Of a DNA stretch of 64,000 bases, positions 37,554 through 48,300 are shown piece after piece. The position numbers were made by a program, and so were the translations under genes. The stretch is from assembly GCF_051622035.1 (NCBI RefSeq), contig NC_135364.1, positions 18,599,001 to 18,663,000 on the forward strand. Direction: 5' to 3'. The stretch comes from Arctopsyche grandis (Eukaryota > Arthropoda > Insecta > Trichoptera > Hydropsychidae). The notes below the pieces were generated by a model, which saw nothing but the letters and a program-made list of their open reading frames with translations, did no database searches and was not told where the DNA came from. Position 1 is the stretch's first letter. The number at the start of each line of letters is the position of its first letter.

Positions 37554-38339
37554 AAAATTATTACCAATCCAATGAAACTCGACCTCAACAATTTGGCTTA
37601 ATTTGTCTCAATCCTTCCGTGGCGTTTCACTCGCGTTGGTTTGTATGAAACATAAAAGAGAAAAAAGAGCCACAACATGAAAAATTGCTTGTTTATGTAC
37701 ATATAACTAATTAAACAAACTTTTAAGTCCAGCAAAAAAGCACATTGGGGCCAGGTATACACTGGGCATTTTGTAAAACTACTACATAGACATCCCACAA
37801 AAGTGTAATCACATTTGTAAAGTAAAACTTATTAAGTTATTTAAGTGTTTCCACATGTATGGAAGTGTTCCAAAACACCCAGTATAAATTAACAAAAGGA
37901 AACCTTTGCCTAGCCCAAAGCTAGTTGTCGGATACATAATTTCAATAATATAAGCATCGCACTGTGAAATGATCACGTTACACTCACAAAACGTGTGTTT
38001 GATAATCATCCATTGAATTGAGACCAATATTTTTTGCCACAGAGATGCGAAGAGACACCTCTGTGAAGGACAGTACATATAAGTTCATTATAAATTTTAG
38101 AGTTAAGTAATTAAGATGTATTTTTTAAATTATCTTGATAGCTAAGATAATATACATATAAATAAAATAAATAAATAAATAAACGCAAAAAAAAACTAAG
38201 TATTAAAATTAAATCCAATAAAATGTTTCCCTATCTAGAGTTTTATAAATCGGAAATATTTGTAACGCAATCATCATCTAACAGTTTATTCATAATACGT
38301 AAATGAATTGTCATTAAAAAAAATAAACGAAAGAAGTGA
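37554..38339. other. AT-rich sequence upstream of RFeSP
   Basis: Two short minus frames (66 and 89 codons) are unrecognised. TAAA repeats occur near 38163-38182. Nothing else seen. Confidence 0.35.
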
Positions 38340-38494
38340 GTCGTTTCGTAGTGGGACGAGTCACATCGCGTTTAGGCCAACAAGTGTCATAACGTGTGGT
38401 GTGGAAGTGGTCGAGCAGCTGAATCGGAAGGGTAGTCTTGGTCGGTGTTGACGATCGTAGTCAACGTCAAGTCCGCGACTCCAAATTCGACGAG
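38340..38494 (+). promoter_or_regulatory. Probable RFeSP promoter and 5' untranslated region
   Basis: Composition changes abruptly from AT-rich to GC-rich near 38340, about 150 bases before the start codon. I see no clear TATA box, which fits a broad housekeeping promoter. The transcription start cannot be fixed from sequence alone. Confidence 0.4.
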
Positions 38495-38705
38495 ATGATC
38501 TCGGTGGTGACCCGCGGGGGCCCGCTCGGCCCACTGGTGAGAGCCACCTCGACGGCCGTCGGCACCGGAGCGCGCGCCCCCGTCGCCGCGGCGCCCCCCT
38601 CCGCCCCCGTGGCTTCGCCCCCCCGCCCGCCCGCCGCCTCCACCAACCACGCGCTGGCCGCAGCCCTGCCCAGGGCCCATCTTCGCGTCACCTCGGGACC
38701 CGCAG
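38495..38705 (+). CDS. RFeSP: RFeSP coding exon 1: mitochondrial presequence
   Basis: The exon encodes residues 1-70 plus one base and ends at donor GTTACA (phase 1). It is extremely GC-rich, with runs of Ala and Pro codons, unlike the AT-rich surroundings. It holds Arg and no acidic residue, as expected of a matrix-targeting signal. Family knowledge: the cleaved presequence of this subunit can stay in the complex as a small subunit. The opposite strand is also open here, which I take as a GC-rich shadow. Confidence 0.9.
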
Positions 38706-40180
38706 GTTACATAACACTCACTCTACTCACACAACTCGTCCAAATTATCTTCTTTTCTTATCGCCAGGATCGAAAGTCGAGCTGGCCGACATGGCCACTT
38801 TCCCCCTCCCCCCCCAATCTTAACACCGTTCGTCTATATATCGAAGTTCACATTCAAAGTGACAGCTGATTTGAACATAACCTATACTACTATATGAATA
38901 TCGATTTGAACGTTTCTTTCAAAATTTTGTTTCATATCCATTTTCATTATGACTACGCTTTTCTTGTGACACGTGACAATGAGATAAATCATTTCGATCG
39001 AAACTTTTGTATGTATTTAAAAAAAATTTCATCATTTTATATAACATTCTTCAATGGATCAAACAAATTTTCTAATATTTATCATTTTCCAAACCATTGA
39101 AAAAAACAGGCAAGTCTTTTTTTTTCTTTAAGAATGGTATCGATATTGCACAATCAATAGTAAAGTTACGTTGAATATTAATAAAAATTATTGATTTTAA
39201 TAAGGTAGCAATTAAAAAATATACATTCAACCATTTATTTCAATGCTTTTTTTGAACATAGCATCATCATATTAATGCTGCATATGTTACCGATTCTAAA
39301 TGAACTTACATATCGAAATCCACTTTCAGCTAATTCAAATTATAATAGTGCCATCTTTTGCTCGGTCTCAACATTATTATTGCAGTTCATATTTATATAA
39401 TATGAAATATTTATTAACAAATTTACTCTTTACAGTTTCCACTCAATTGCGATATGCGCATACCGACGTCACCGTTCCTGACTTCTCTCACTATCGTCGC
39501 AAGGAGACTTTGGCTCCCGACAGCAAAAACAATCACGAAGCCCGAAACGGATACACATATTTGATTGCTGGAGGTATACTATAACGATCTAGAAACACTT
39601 TAAGGCAAACTTACAGCTTGTTTAAACGCAATCTCATTCTAGGTGGTACGATCGCCGGTGTTTACGGAGCCAAAGTCGTCGTACACGACCTGGTCCACTA
39701 TTTCGGAGCGCCCGCCGACGTATTAGCTTTAGCCAAGATCGAAGTTAAGATCGACGCCATTCCCGAAGGAAAGTCCATGACCTTCAAGTGGAGAGGAAAA
39801 CCGTTGTTCATTCGGCACAGGTATACTTCTTCACAGTTAGGCTGCGGTTTATTATAATTTGCAAAAATTAACGTCGGTTCCTTTACAGAACTGCCGAGGA
39901 GATCTCCAAGGAGGAGTCGGTCAGCTTGGCTTCGTTGCGAGATCCCGAACTCGATTCAGTGCGAGTCAAAGATCCAAAGTGGCTCGTAGTCATCGGAGTG
40001 TGCACTCACTTGGGTTGCATTCCGATCGCCAACTCTGGAGACTTTGGCGGGTTCTATTGTCCATGCCACGGTAGCCATTATGACGCATCCGGAAGAATTC
40101 GCAAGGGTCCAGCTCCCCTCAATCTTGAAGTACCGCCGTATCTATTCTCCGAAGACCATACCGAATTAGTCGTAGGTTAG
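38495..40180 (+). CDS. RFeSP: Rieske iron-sulfur protein, cytochrome bc1 complex subunit (4 coding exons)
   Basis: This is the Rieske 2Fe-2S subunit of mitochondrial complex III, which passes electrons from ubiquinol to cytochrome c1 at the inner membrane. Coding exons are 38495-38705, 39436-39573, 39643-39820 and 39889-40180. All introns are GT-AG, the phases match, and the sum is 819 nt (272 residues plus TAG). Residues 1 to about 77 form an Ala/Pro/Arg-rich mitochondrial presequence. Mature-type sequence then starts ([15 protein letters not shown]), followed by the single membrane helix near residues 109-135. The Rieske fold carries both cluster boxes: CTHLGC (C214, H216) and CPCHGSHY (C233, H236), with C219 and C235 for the disulfide. 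The ATG at 38495 is the first one in frame and precedes the basic, acid-free presequence. The length equals the animal family norm. The gene converges on spire. AATAAA lies 133 nt past the stop. Confidence 0.97.
39436..39573 (+). CDS. RFeSP: RFeSP coding exon 2: mature N-terminus and start of membrane helix
   Basis: The acceptor is TTTACAG and the donor GTATAC, phase 1 on both sides. The exon encodes residues 71-116, including the conserved start of the mature protein ([14 protein letters not shown]) and the first part of the transmembrane helix (YTYLIAGG). Confidence 0.95.
39643..39820 (+). CDS. RFeSP: RFeSP coding exon 3: membrane helix, hinge and base domain
   Basis: The acceptor is ATTCTAG and the donor GTATAC. 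The exon finishes the helix ([13 protein letters not shown]), then encodes the flexible hinge ([13 protein letters not shown]) and the strand [13 protein letters not shown]. It ends in phase 2. Confidence 0.95.
39889..40180 (+). CDS. RFeSP: RFeSP coding exon 4: Rieske 2Fe-2S cluster domain
   Basis: The acceptor is CTTTACAG. The exon encodes residues 176-272 up to TAG at 40178-40180. It contains both cluster-binding boxes (CTHLGC and CPCHGSHY) and the conserved [15 protein letters not shown] segment. Cluster ligands and disulfide cysteines are all present, so the protein looks functional. Confidence 0.97.
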
Positions 40181-40312
40181 GACAATTGTCGATGAAGATC
40201 CTCTTGTTCGATGGAGACATCGCTTGTTATATTTGAAGAACAACGTGAATGTTATTACTTTATTGTTAATAATAATGTATACATCAAATCCAACGTTTTA
40301 TTTATGAAATAG

Positions 40313-40318
40313 AATAAA
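40313..40318 (+). terminator. RFeSP polyadenylation signal AATAAA
   Basis: A canonical AATAAA lies 133 bases after the RFeSP stop codon, in AT-rich sequence without further coding potential. This is the likely 3' end of the transcript. Confidence 0.65.
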
Positions 40319-42127
40319 TTATATCATAATACATTGAAATGCGATTTTTTATTTATTTCAAGTTAATTTCATATATCATTTATTTAATTTAACATATTAC
40401 ATATATAAGAAATATTTACATTTTACAACAATTTAAGGATAAATAAACGTAATCTCTTTTTTATTTTGTTTTAAATTCATTTTTAACGGATTAAATGTTG
40501 TCCGGCAACTACTTTTACTCATCGAATGAGATTCGTGATTGTATCGTAATACATATATAATATATATCTTTGAAGAGATTCTATTTATGTTATAATCATA
40601 TACTTTTTTATATATATATATATCGGGCACTTCATTTCACATATAACATTTGTAAATACATTTTTTTTTCTTTTACTTTGAATTACATATATAATTATAA
40701 GGAAACTTTAGCCATGAATTTACACATAGATTTAATTTGCAAAAAAAACAAATATTCACGGATGAGTTCAGCATTTTTCAATAGAATAATAAAATAATAT
40801 AAAATTGCAAAATAAGCATCATACATACGTTGCAACGCTATTTTAACACATAATATGATTTGTCAGATTTTTTAAATATTTTTTTTAATTAAAATTAGTA
40901 TGAATAAATATGATTAAATCTTCTAAAAAGTTCAAATTTCTTTTCTTAATACAAATATAAATTTTCCTCACCGCATCCGTGATCGTAAAGTGAACGTATT
41001 ACAACATTTAGAAAAGTCGGTTGACGCACGGTGTATCTTTGGGACAGGTACAAGTATTTATTACAGTATTTTCAGATGAATTAAATATCTTATAATCTTT
41101 GGTTTGATGCCTGGTAATACATATTAAATCATTTAAATATTTATTACACCTCAACAATAGCGTATTTGGAAAATGAACACGAGATAAATTTCGGCCACTA
41201 CCGTGTGCCAAATTTATAATTATACCATACACGTGAACCCTCAATTTATTTCAAAAAAATTACAAAAAGCTTTGCACTTCTATTATGATTATATGTATGT
41301 AATAATTGTTAGTAATATTTTTATCAGTTGTATGTGCTGTATGAGAGAATTTGAATTATTTTTTTTAGTAAATATTTTAACTTTCGTATAATTGCCGAAA
41401 CATTCTTCTTTTATTTTTGATATATTTAAAAATATAATTCTATTTTAAAGCTTTACGTAATTAATAAATTTTCTTTTTTTTTTAATTCTTTTTTTTACAT
41501 TCAACAATTAAATATATATATAATATAAACGTGCGCATTTCAAATACTTAATAGTATGAATGAAATAGATTTATATAGATTAGCCTCGCTTATTTTATAA
41601 TAGATTTGAGCTGCAAATAATAATATTATACATCGGTTGCTATTTCATTGAAATATTATGTAAATATGTTTCTTTTTTTTCATCTTTCGAATTATGAAGA
41701 AGAAAATCACTATTTCTAACTGAAATAGATAAAATTATAATATAATAATCTCTATATAGATACTTTTTAAAAATCTTATCCCTAGATATCTTTGGTGAGT
41801 GCCACCTAGGGTCACGAGTTATTTTTTAGCATTAATATATTACATAAAACATATACATAAATAAAAACAATGACGTTTGAATACGAAAGATCGGTATGTG
41901 CAAACAACAATGTTTTAAACTGTATATACACAATTCTTTTAATTTTTTTTTTTAAATAAAATAGGCCATAAAAGTATATTTACAATTATATGAAAACGTA
42001 AAATAAACCAAAAAAAAATTTAAAAAAATTGTGTTAATAAATATATAGGTATATGTATGTACATGTTACATTGAACATATTTACACAAACTAAGCAAGAT
42101 AGTATAATGGTCTTTTTTTGTTCATTT
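40319..42127. other. Convergent intergenic interval between RFeSP and spire
   Basis: It holds about 1.8 kb of very AT-rich sequence with no coding potential. It contains 3' untranslated sequence of both genes. Minus-strand candidates for the spire poly(A) signal are ATTAAA at 41938-41943 (about 185 nt after the stop) and AATAAA at 41410-41415 (about 710 nt). A degenerate remnant of the GTTGCAACGC repeat is at about 40827-40850. Confidence 0.45.
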
Positions 42128-42326
42128 TCAATTATAAACTGGTGATAGATCGAGAGTGAGATTTTTGATGGCGTCGTTGCGCGTCGCCGATCTGCTCGTC
42201 CTCGACGACTTGATGATTTGCAGCACCATCGTCTTGCAATCGTGACAGACTATCATCTGCGTACCTCGCAGTCTGTCCGAGGCTCGGCCGCCACCAGCCA
42301 ACGTGGCGCCCCTATTAAATCTATTT
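42128..42326 (-). CDS. spire: spire terminal exon: last CxxC pair and C-terminus
   Basis: The acceptor is TTTTTACAG and the stop TGA is at 42130-42128. It encodes [19 protein letters not shown], which supplies the fourth CxxC pair of the modified FYVE finger, then a basic tail ending in [10 protein letters not shown]. Confidence 0.94.
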
Positions 42327-45300
42327 CTGTAAAAAATAAATACACAATAAATCCATGTGCAACGAATCGACAATATCGGCTCGTATGCTTTATAATTGTG
42401 AAGGTTTGAGTCTGATCGTTCAATCACGAGCTGGTTACCTTCTGTCTAACGTGTGGCGAGGACTACCGCTGCTCAGCGGTAAACTTTGAGGTCCTTCCAT
42501 ACTCCGAGTCATGATACTGTTCAGCGACGAGACTTGCTGTTCGCTGACGTAGCCCAAAGACGAGCCTCCTCGTGAGCCGGGAGCTGACTGCGCACAAGAC
42601 TGTGGCAATTTAATACCCGGAGAACTGTTCAATGCACTCTCCGCAGGTCGCACCATGTCTGAAGCTTGACTCCTCTGCATCAGTGGACTATTAGGAGCAC
42701 TTCCGACAGAGTTATCAGCACGGTCCTGAACATAAATACCGATTAGACATCGGAAGCACAAAAAAGGGTTATTTAAATATGTTGTTTTATATTACAGTTT
42801 GGGTTTCCGGTGACATTAAACGAGCCATGAGCGATCTGGGGAATGATGTGTTGGTTTCGTCCTCGGGTGACGGCATCAGCGAAGGACTTAACAATACAAC
42901 TGGTACATTTGAAAAGTGTTCTGTTGGTATCCTCATCTATAAGATTAAAATTAGTATGAGTAATGGATTATAAAAGAATATCATCGGAAATCTGATATTC
43001 AATAAATTATTAATAAAATATAAAATATTCGAAATCAATTCACCAAATGCGATTCTACTAGTGACGTTTTTTTTCGAAATGCAGCTGTTCGAAAGACATA
43101 TTTTTCGAATAACACATTGTTCGAATGCATATATTTAGCAAAGTTTCAAACTGGTGTTAATATGTTTAATAACTTGCACTCGCTGTAACATTTTTTTCGA
43201 TGGCGTAGTAACACAATTTATATATGTAATTTACCAGCAGAACAGACTGGTGGTTAGCATATAATGCTTTGAACAGAGTGGTCATAGGTTCAAATCCCAC
43301 TGGTTTCTGCTGGCCAGACCTTGGATTTGTGACTCCAGGTTGATCGTTTCCCAGCAGTTTGATTTTCATTGAAATGGTTCAAACAAATTGACAACCTTAC
43401 CCATTTTCTCGCAAAATCTCGAGTTTTCAGCATTCTCGAATTTCGCTGAATTGTATAAAATGCTACAAATTTACAAATTTGACCATAAGTGTAATAATAT
43501 TTGTATCAAATGTACAATGTTTGTGGCCAGGAAGGCGCATTGGGGTTACCTGTTAGGCCTTCCTAGTATAAATTAACGATTAAAGATAACAATCAAAATA
43601 AAAATAAAAACGAGGACATCTATGAGGGAGGATACCACTTCCGGTCGACTTAAAAATTTTGAAAAAAAATTACCACGTTACGATAACAAATTAATTATGC
43701 AATGCAAAGTGTCAGTATGAAAAGCAGTCTTCGGCGGCGTCAAATAACAATAGACCACTACAAAGCAAGAGAGCAAAAGAGCATGGTTGACGATAGTGAA
43801 CCATTTTTTGTGCCAAAAGCATCGTGATAAGCAGTTTTAGGCAGTCGATGGATGCTTTTCGCACAAAAAATGGTTTACTATTGTCAATTTCTTAGAAAAA
43901 CCATGCTTTTTTGCTCTCCTGCTTTGAACACAAATGGAACGTTCTATTATTATTTGAAGATCATCCTTCCAACGCCGATCTTTGATGATAAGACATTTAA
44001 TGATGTTTGAACAATCGCTAAAATACACACACTCATTTTTTTAAAACCATGAAAAACGTGATCAGTTTCAGATGAGCGATATTTTTATTATTAAAATAAA
44101 CTTGAAACCGTCAGTACAACAACGCCATCTATCCGTCAACGTAATTCTTAACATTCGAACAATTTATCATTCAGGGATTTTTTTTCAGGAATTTGTCATC
44201 CGAAAAACTTTGCATTCGAAAGACTCGCGCTTCGATAATCTGCTATTCAAATTACTCGCTTCTACCAATTGATTTCGACAAATTTACCCAAAATCAAAAT
44301 ATATATATACCTTTGAATAGCATTTTGCGCATACGGTTTTCTTGCATAATTTACAGCGTTGTCCCCATGGTCCAAATATGCCAAACCTTGTTTTCAGACA
44401 CAAAAAGCAGACCTAAAAAAATAAAAATAATTTATATTACAAATCCAATGTTCATTATTACACTTTGTTTCACAGTCAAATTAAATAAGTAATGTACCTT
44501 TCGTTTTTCTACATCTTCTTTTACGCGTCCTTCCACTGGCAAAGCTTCCAATTCCGCTTTAGTCAAAACAGATCTTATATGAACTATCTCCTCTAACGTA
44601 AGAGATAATCGGTCGTCTAGCGACATAGCGTCTTGCCAATGTTTCTAAAATCATTTAAAATCAGATTATTAATCGAACGCGTCAAATACTGCAAAAATTC
44701 TTTCAACAACTACGTATAAGATGGTTTTGAGGGTTGAAAATTTGATAAATGGCTTAAAAACGACAATAATGGCCTATTGTATATAGACAAAATATAAAGC
44801 AAGTTAATGATGAATTACAACTTATTACATGTTTCATGGCGGCGGTTCAATTCAACTACTGATTAATACTTTTTGTTCGATTTAAAACATGCATAAAGAT
44901 TAAGAATACTTCAATGCATACATTTAAATATAATATGATACTTTTTTCTGTTAATTTACTCACAATAGCAAAACAAATACGTCAATGCAAAAATTAAAAA
45001 ATAGCAAACACTGATACAATCGTTATATTGTCAGGATAGATACCTCATTGTAATTAAAAATGGATGAAAACAAGCATTACAACACTCACTTTACAAGGTT
45101 GACTAACCGACTGGATTAGTTCGTCTTGCAGCGAACTCCTCGACCACGATATATTGTTCGGTATTGTTCCGAGTGTCCCTAAAACGCCTCCTTCTAAATC
45201 ACTACTAGCTCCTGATATACCCGATTGTCTAGAATCCGGCCTGAAATGTTACAAAATCATTGATTTATTGCAATACTTAACAACAAAAACAAAAGTTTAT

Positions 45301-48300
45301 AATGAATTTCATTGCCAATACCTTGATTGTGGCACAGACTGAGATCCGGAGACTCCTAGTGAATCTGTCGGCTTACTGCATGCTACAACTGTATGTCTCC
45401 TCATTGAGGCTCGCCGTGACGGGCATTGTGTTGCTAAATCATAAGCTGAAAAAACAAACCAGTTGTTTAATACAAAAAAATTAAATAAAACAAAATGACA
45501 CAAAGCAACATTCTACACATCTACGTGCAAAGGTAAAATGAAAAATTAAAATCCATGCATATATTATTGCTGTTCAGGCAAAAATAAAAATGAAGCAAAA
45601 TCAATAATTTTATCATTATTAATATTGATTGGATTCTTTTCATACATTCGAGAGCGCTGTCACAAAAATGATGATATTCATCGTGCGTGACTCTTCTCGG
45701 CGGCGCACGAGGTGGACTTTCAGCTGTATTAAAATCATCTCGTATCAGAATTTGATCTTATATTTACATTTCAAATTAATACTATTGATAATATTTTAAA
45801 AATAACGGCAATTACTAAAAGAAATTCAATTAGTTAAAATTAGTAAATAGTTAAAAATTCAAGTAATCATCGAATATTAGTATTTCGGTACGCCAAATCT
45901 GTACCGTAGCGTCCCTTGGCAAGTCTCACCCCCTGAGGTGATTTTGGTAATATTTTCTCCTAGTATTGACATAGGTTTGACAGTAATCAATAATGTTGAT
46001 TCTTATATTTGTAAAAATGTCGGAATAATAAGATCGTACGAATTCAGTTGCATATACATACACCCTAATTTGATATGGATAGCCCCTGCAGAGTGAAGAT
46101 ACGCCTCTCACCGCTGGACTCCACGTCCCGTATCGCACTCTTGTCAAACAAAGATGCAACACAAAGAAAAATAATCTATGATCTGATATTTTTTAACTAG
46201 TATTATATATATGTATGTAAATAATGGATTATGCTTTTGTATACTTTTAAAGAAGACTTAACATATCGATGGCCTGGTGCACGAATATTGTATGTCCATT
46301 TTTGAATTTGTAACGAATTTTTTGTTTGCAGATGTTGGGATAATTCAGGTTTTTATGTATACCACATAAATAACCTTTAAAAGAAAAACCTCATCTACAA
46401 ACTTTAAATTCGATACAAATTCAAAAATGGACATACAATATCTGTGCACCAAGCCATCGAAATGTACGCTTTAAGTTCAAAATCAAATTTGTGGACGAAT
46501 GGCGTGTCACGTTATGGTAAGCAACACTCAAAAGTGGGGCACGGGACGCGTAGATTGACTCCAGCTGTTAAAGGCGTATCTTTATGTCATTATTAATACG
46601 CACGATCCAATTTTCTCACATTTATTCAAATACGGGATTCAATTTTATCGATCAATGTCAATACAAGAATAAAATATCACCGAAAACACTCTAGGGGGTG
46701 AGTTTTGCCAAGGATAGCGATGGCACAGATTTTTTTACATGTGAAAACTATCTAAAAAAAGAACACGTGCCGTGTACCTCTCTTTGTGTTTTCACCTTAA
46801 GTTTCATTTTACAAAACTGAATAATCATTCTAATTAGTGCTTGTATAAATTGGAAAGCACATTTAAAGCTATATTTAATTGAAAATTGGTGTAATCCATA
46901 ATAGGAGTTTAGTATTGACAACTATGTATAGGTATATAGCCATATAGGCACTGACAACTCAAATAGGGAAGAAAATAAGCTTACACCAAAAACAGTTGTG
47001 AATCTGACAATTCAACAGATCAAATCTGCCTCAGTACAAAAAAAAATATGTACTCTCAAAACATTGACCTTTATGCAAAAACGACACACTTCAAATTAAA
47101 TTTTGCAAAATTGCCGTTATTCTTCGAATGTTGCATACATCATAACACATTCCAATTTACACTCTTAGCATAATTTACGAATATTTGATCAACTCACTTG
47201 TCCTCATCAACGGGTTGCAAGACGTGCCATTGGAAACACTGGAAGAATTTCTCACGAACTTCCTGGGGAAGGGTTGAGGTGCACACTTCTCCACGGAGTT
47301 TGAAACATCGTCGATATCCTCATCGTCGTCGTCCTGAAAATCAATAACACACATTTGGTTAATGCACGACTCTTTTTTTTTAGTACTCTTCCAAAGGTTT
47401 ACTTTCTCCCGTACGTGGTGGCTGCTGGATCGATTCGACTGGAGAAAAGCTCGACCTGACCGCGTGACCCATTTACCGTATCCTCAACGAACCCGAATAA
47501 GGTATATTTATACGCAAGTATACACTCGTTGGGATAGGATCATGTCGAATGTTAAAGTATTGAGTTTATGAAATGAAAAAATTGGGTCATGTTTATAATA
47601 GGAGTGTCTAAATCCAAAACGATACAGTTTTGCACGATATTGTAGCATATGGCTGAAAACTCATCAAAACTTTTAACCGTAACGAGTACAATTACGATTT
47701 TTGGATTATTGATTCGAAAGGTGGGTTTTAGACCAACCGCTACTGGTCTAGTTGGCAATATTATATTATACGGCAGTGCAGTGGTTATTCCACAATTTGG
47801 ACTGTAGCCAAAGAAGACTCTGCGAATGTACATATGTAGGTCCACGTACGCCAAATTTGCTTTTGCGATTTATGTATTGAAAAGCTCTTTGTTCGACTTG
47901 GAATATTCAAATTTAATGTAATCAACACCTTCAATGTGCGTAAGAATAGTAATGAGGCATGTGACGTGACGATACAAAGCCAAAACAATGGGTGACGTCA
48001 CGTGTTCCATCATCAGGACTTGTCCTATGAAGGTGTCAGATCGATAGTAGCGCTGACAGCTGAGACAGGCCTAGTTCTAGAGGTATCATTTTAGAAAACA
48101 TATAACATGATCGGGTCTGATTTATAGTGATCTGATCTACAGATTGTTGGCCAGGTAGCATATGTAGATGAGAGTTTGTCGCGTCGCGTCGTTTCACTAT
48201 GCACTTACGAATATTTTTCGCCATATCTATGTACTTGAGACGGTGTCAATTCAAAGATCAATTTACTATAATCAGTGTCAATATCAAAGTCAACTACCGT

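Larger units (their letters stand above)
42937..44310. other. spire intron containing a SINE and a foldback element
   Basis: This 1.37-kb intron holds the SINE at 43233 and the inverted-repeat element at 43741. TTCGAA/TTCGAAAGA-type fragments occur near 43073-43130 and 44155-44240, possibly decayed ends of one element. Confidence 0.5.

Noticed and set aside
38387..38691. Minus-strand open frames over the first RFeSP exon
   Set aside because: Shadow of the GC-rich plus-strand coding exon, which has splice continuity and a family match.
45302..45484. Plus-strand open frames over spire exon 45322-45445
   Set aside because: Antisense shadows; the minus strand gives the conserved Spire sequence with correct splice sites.
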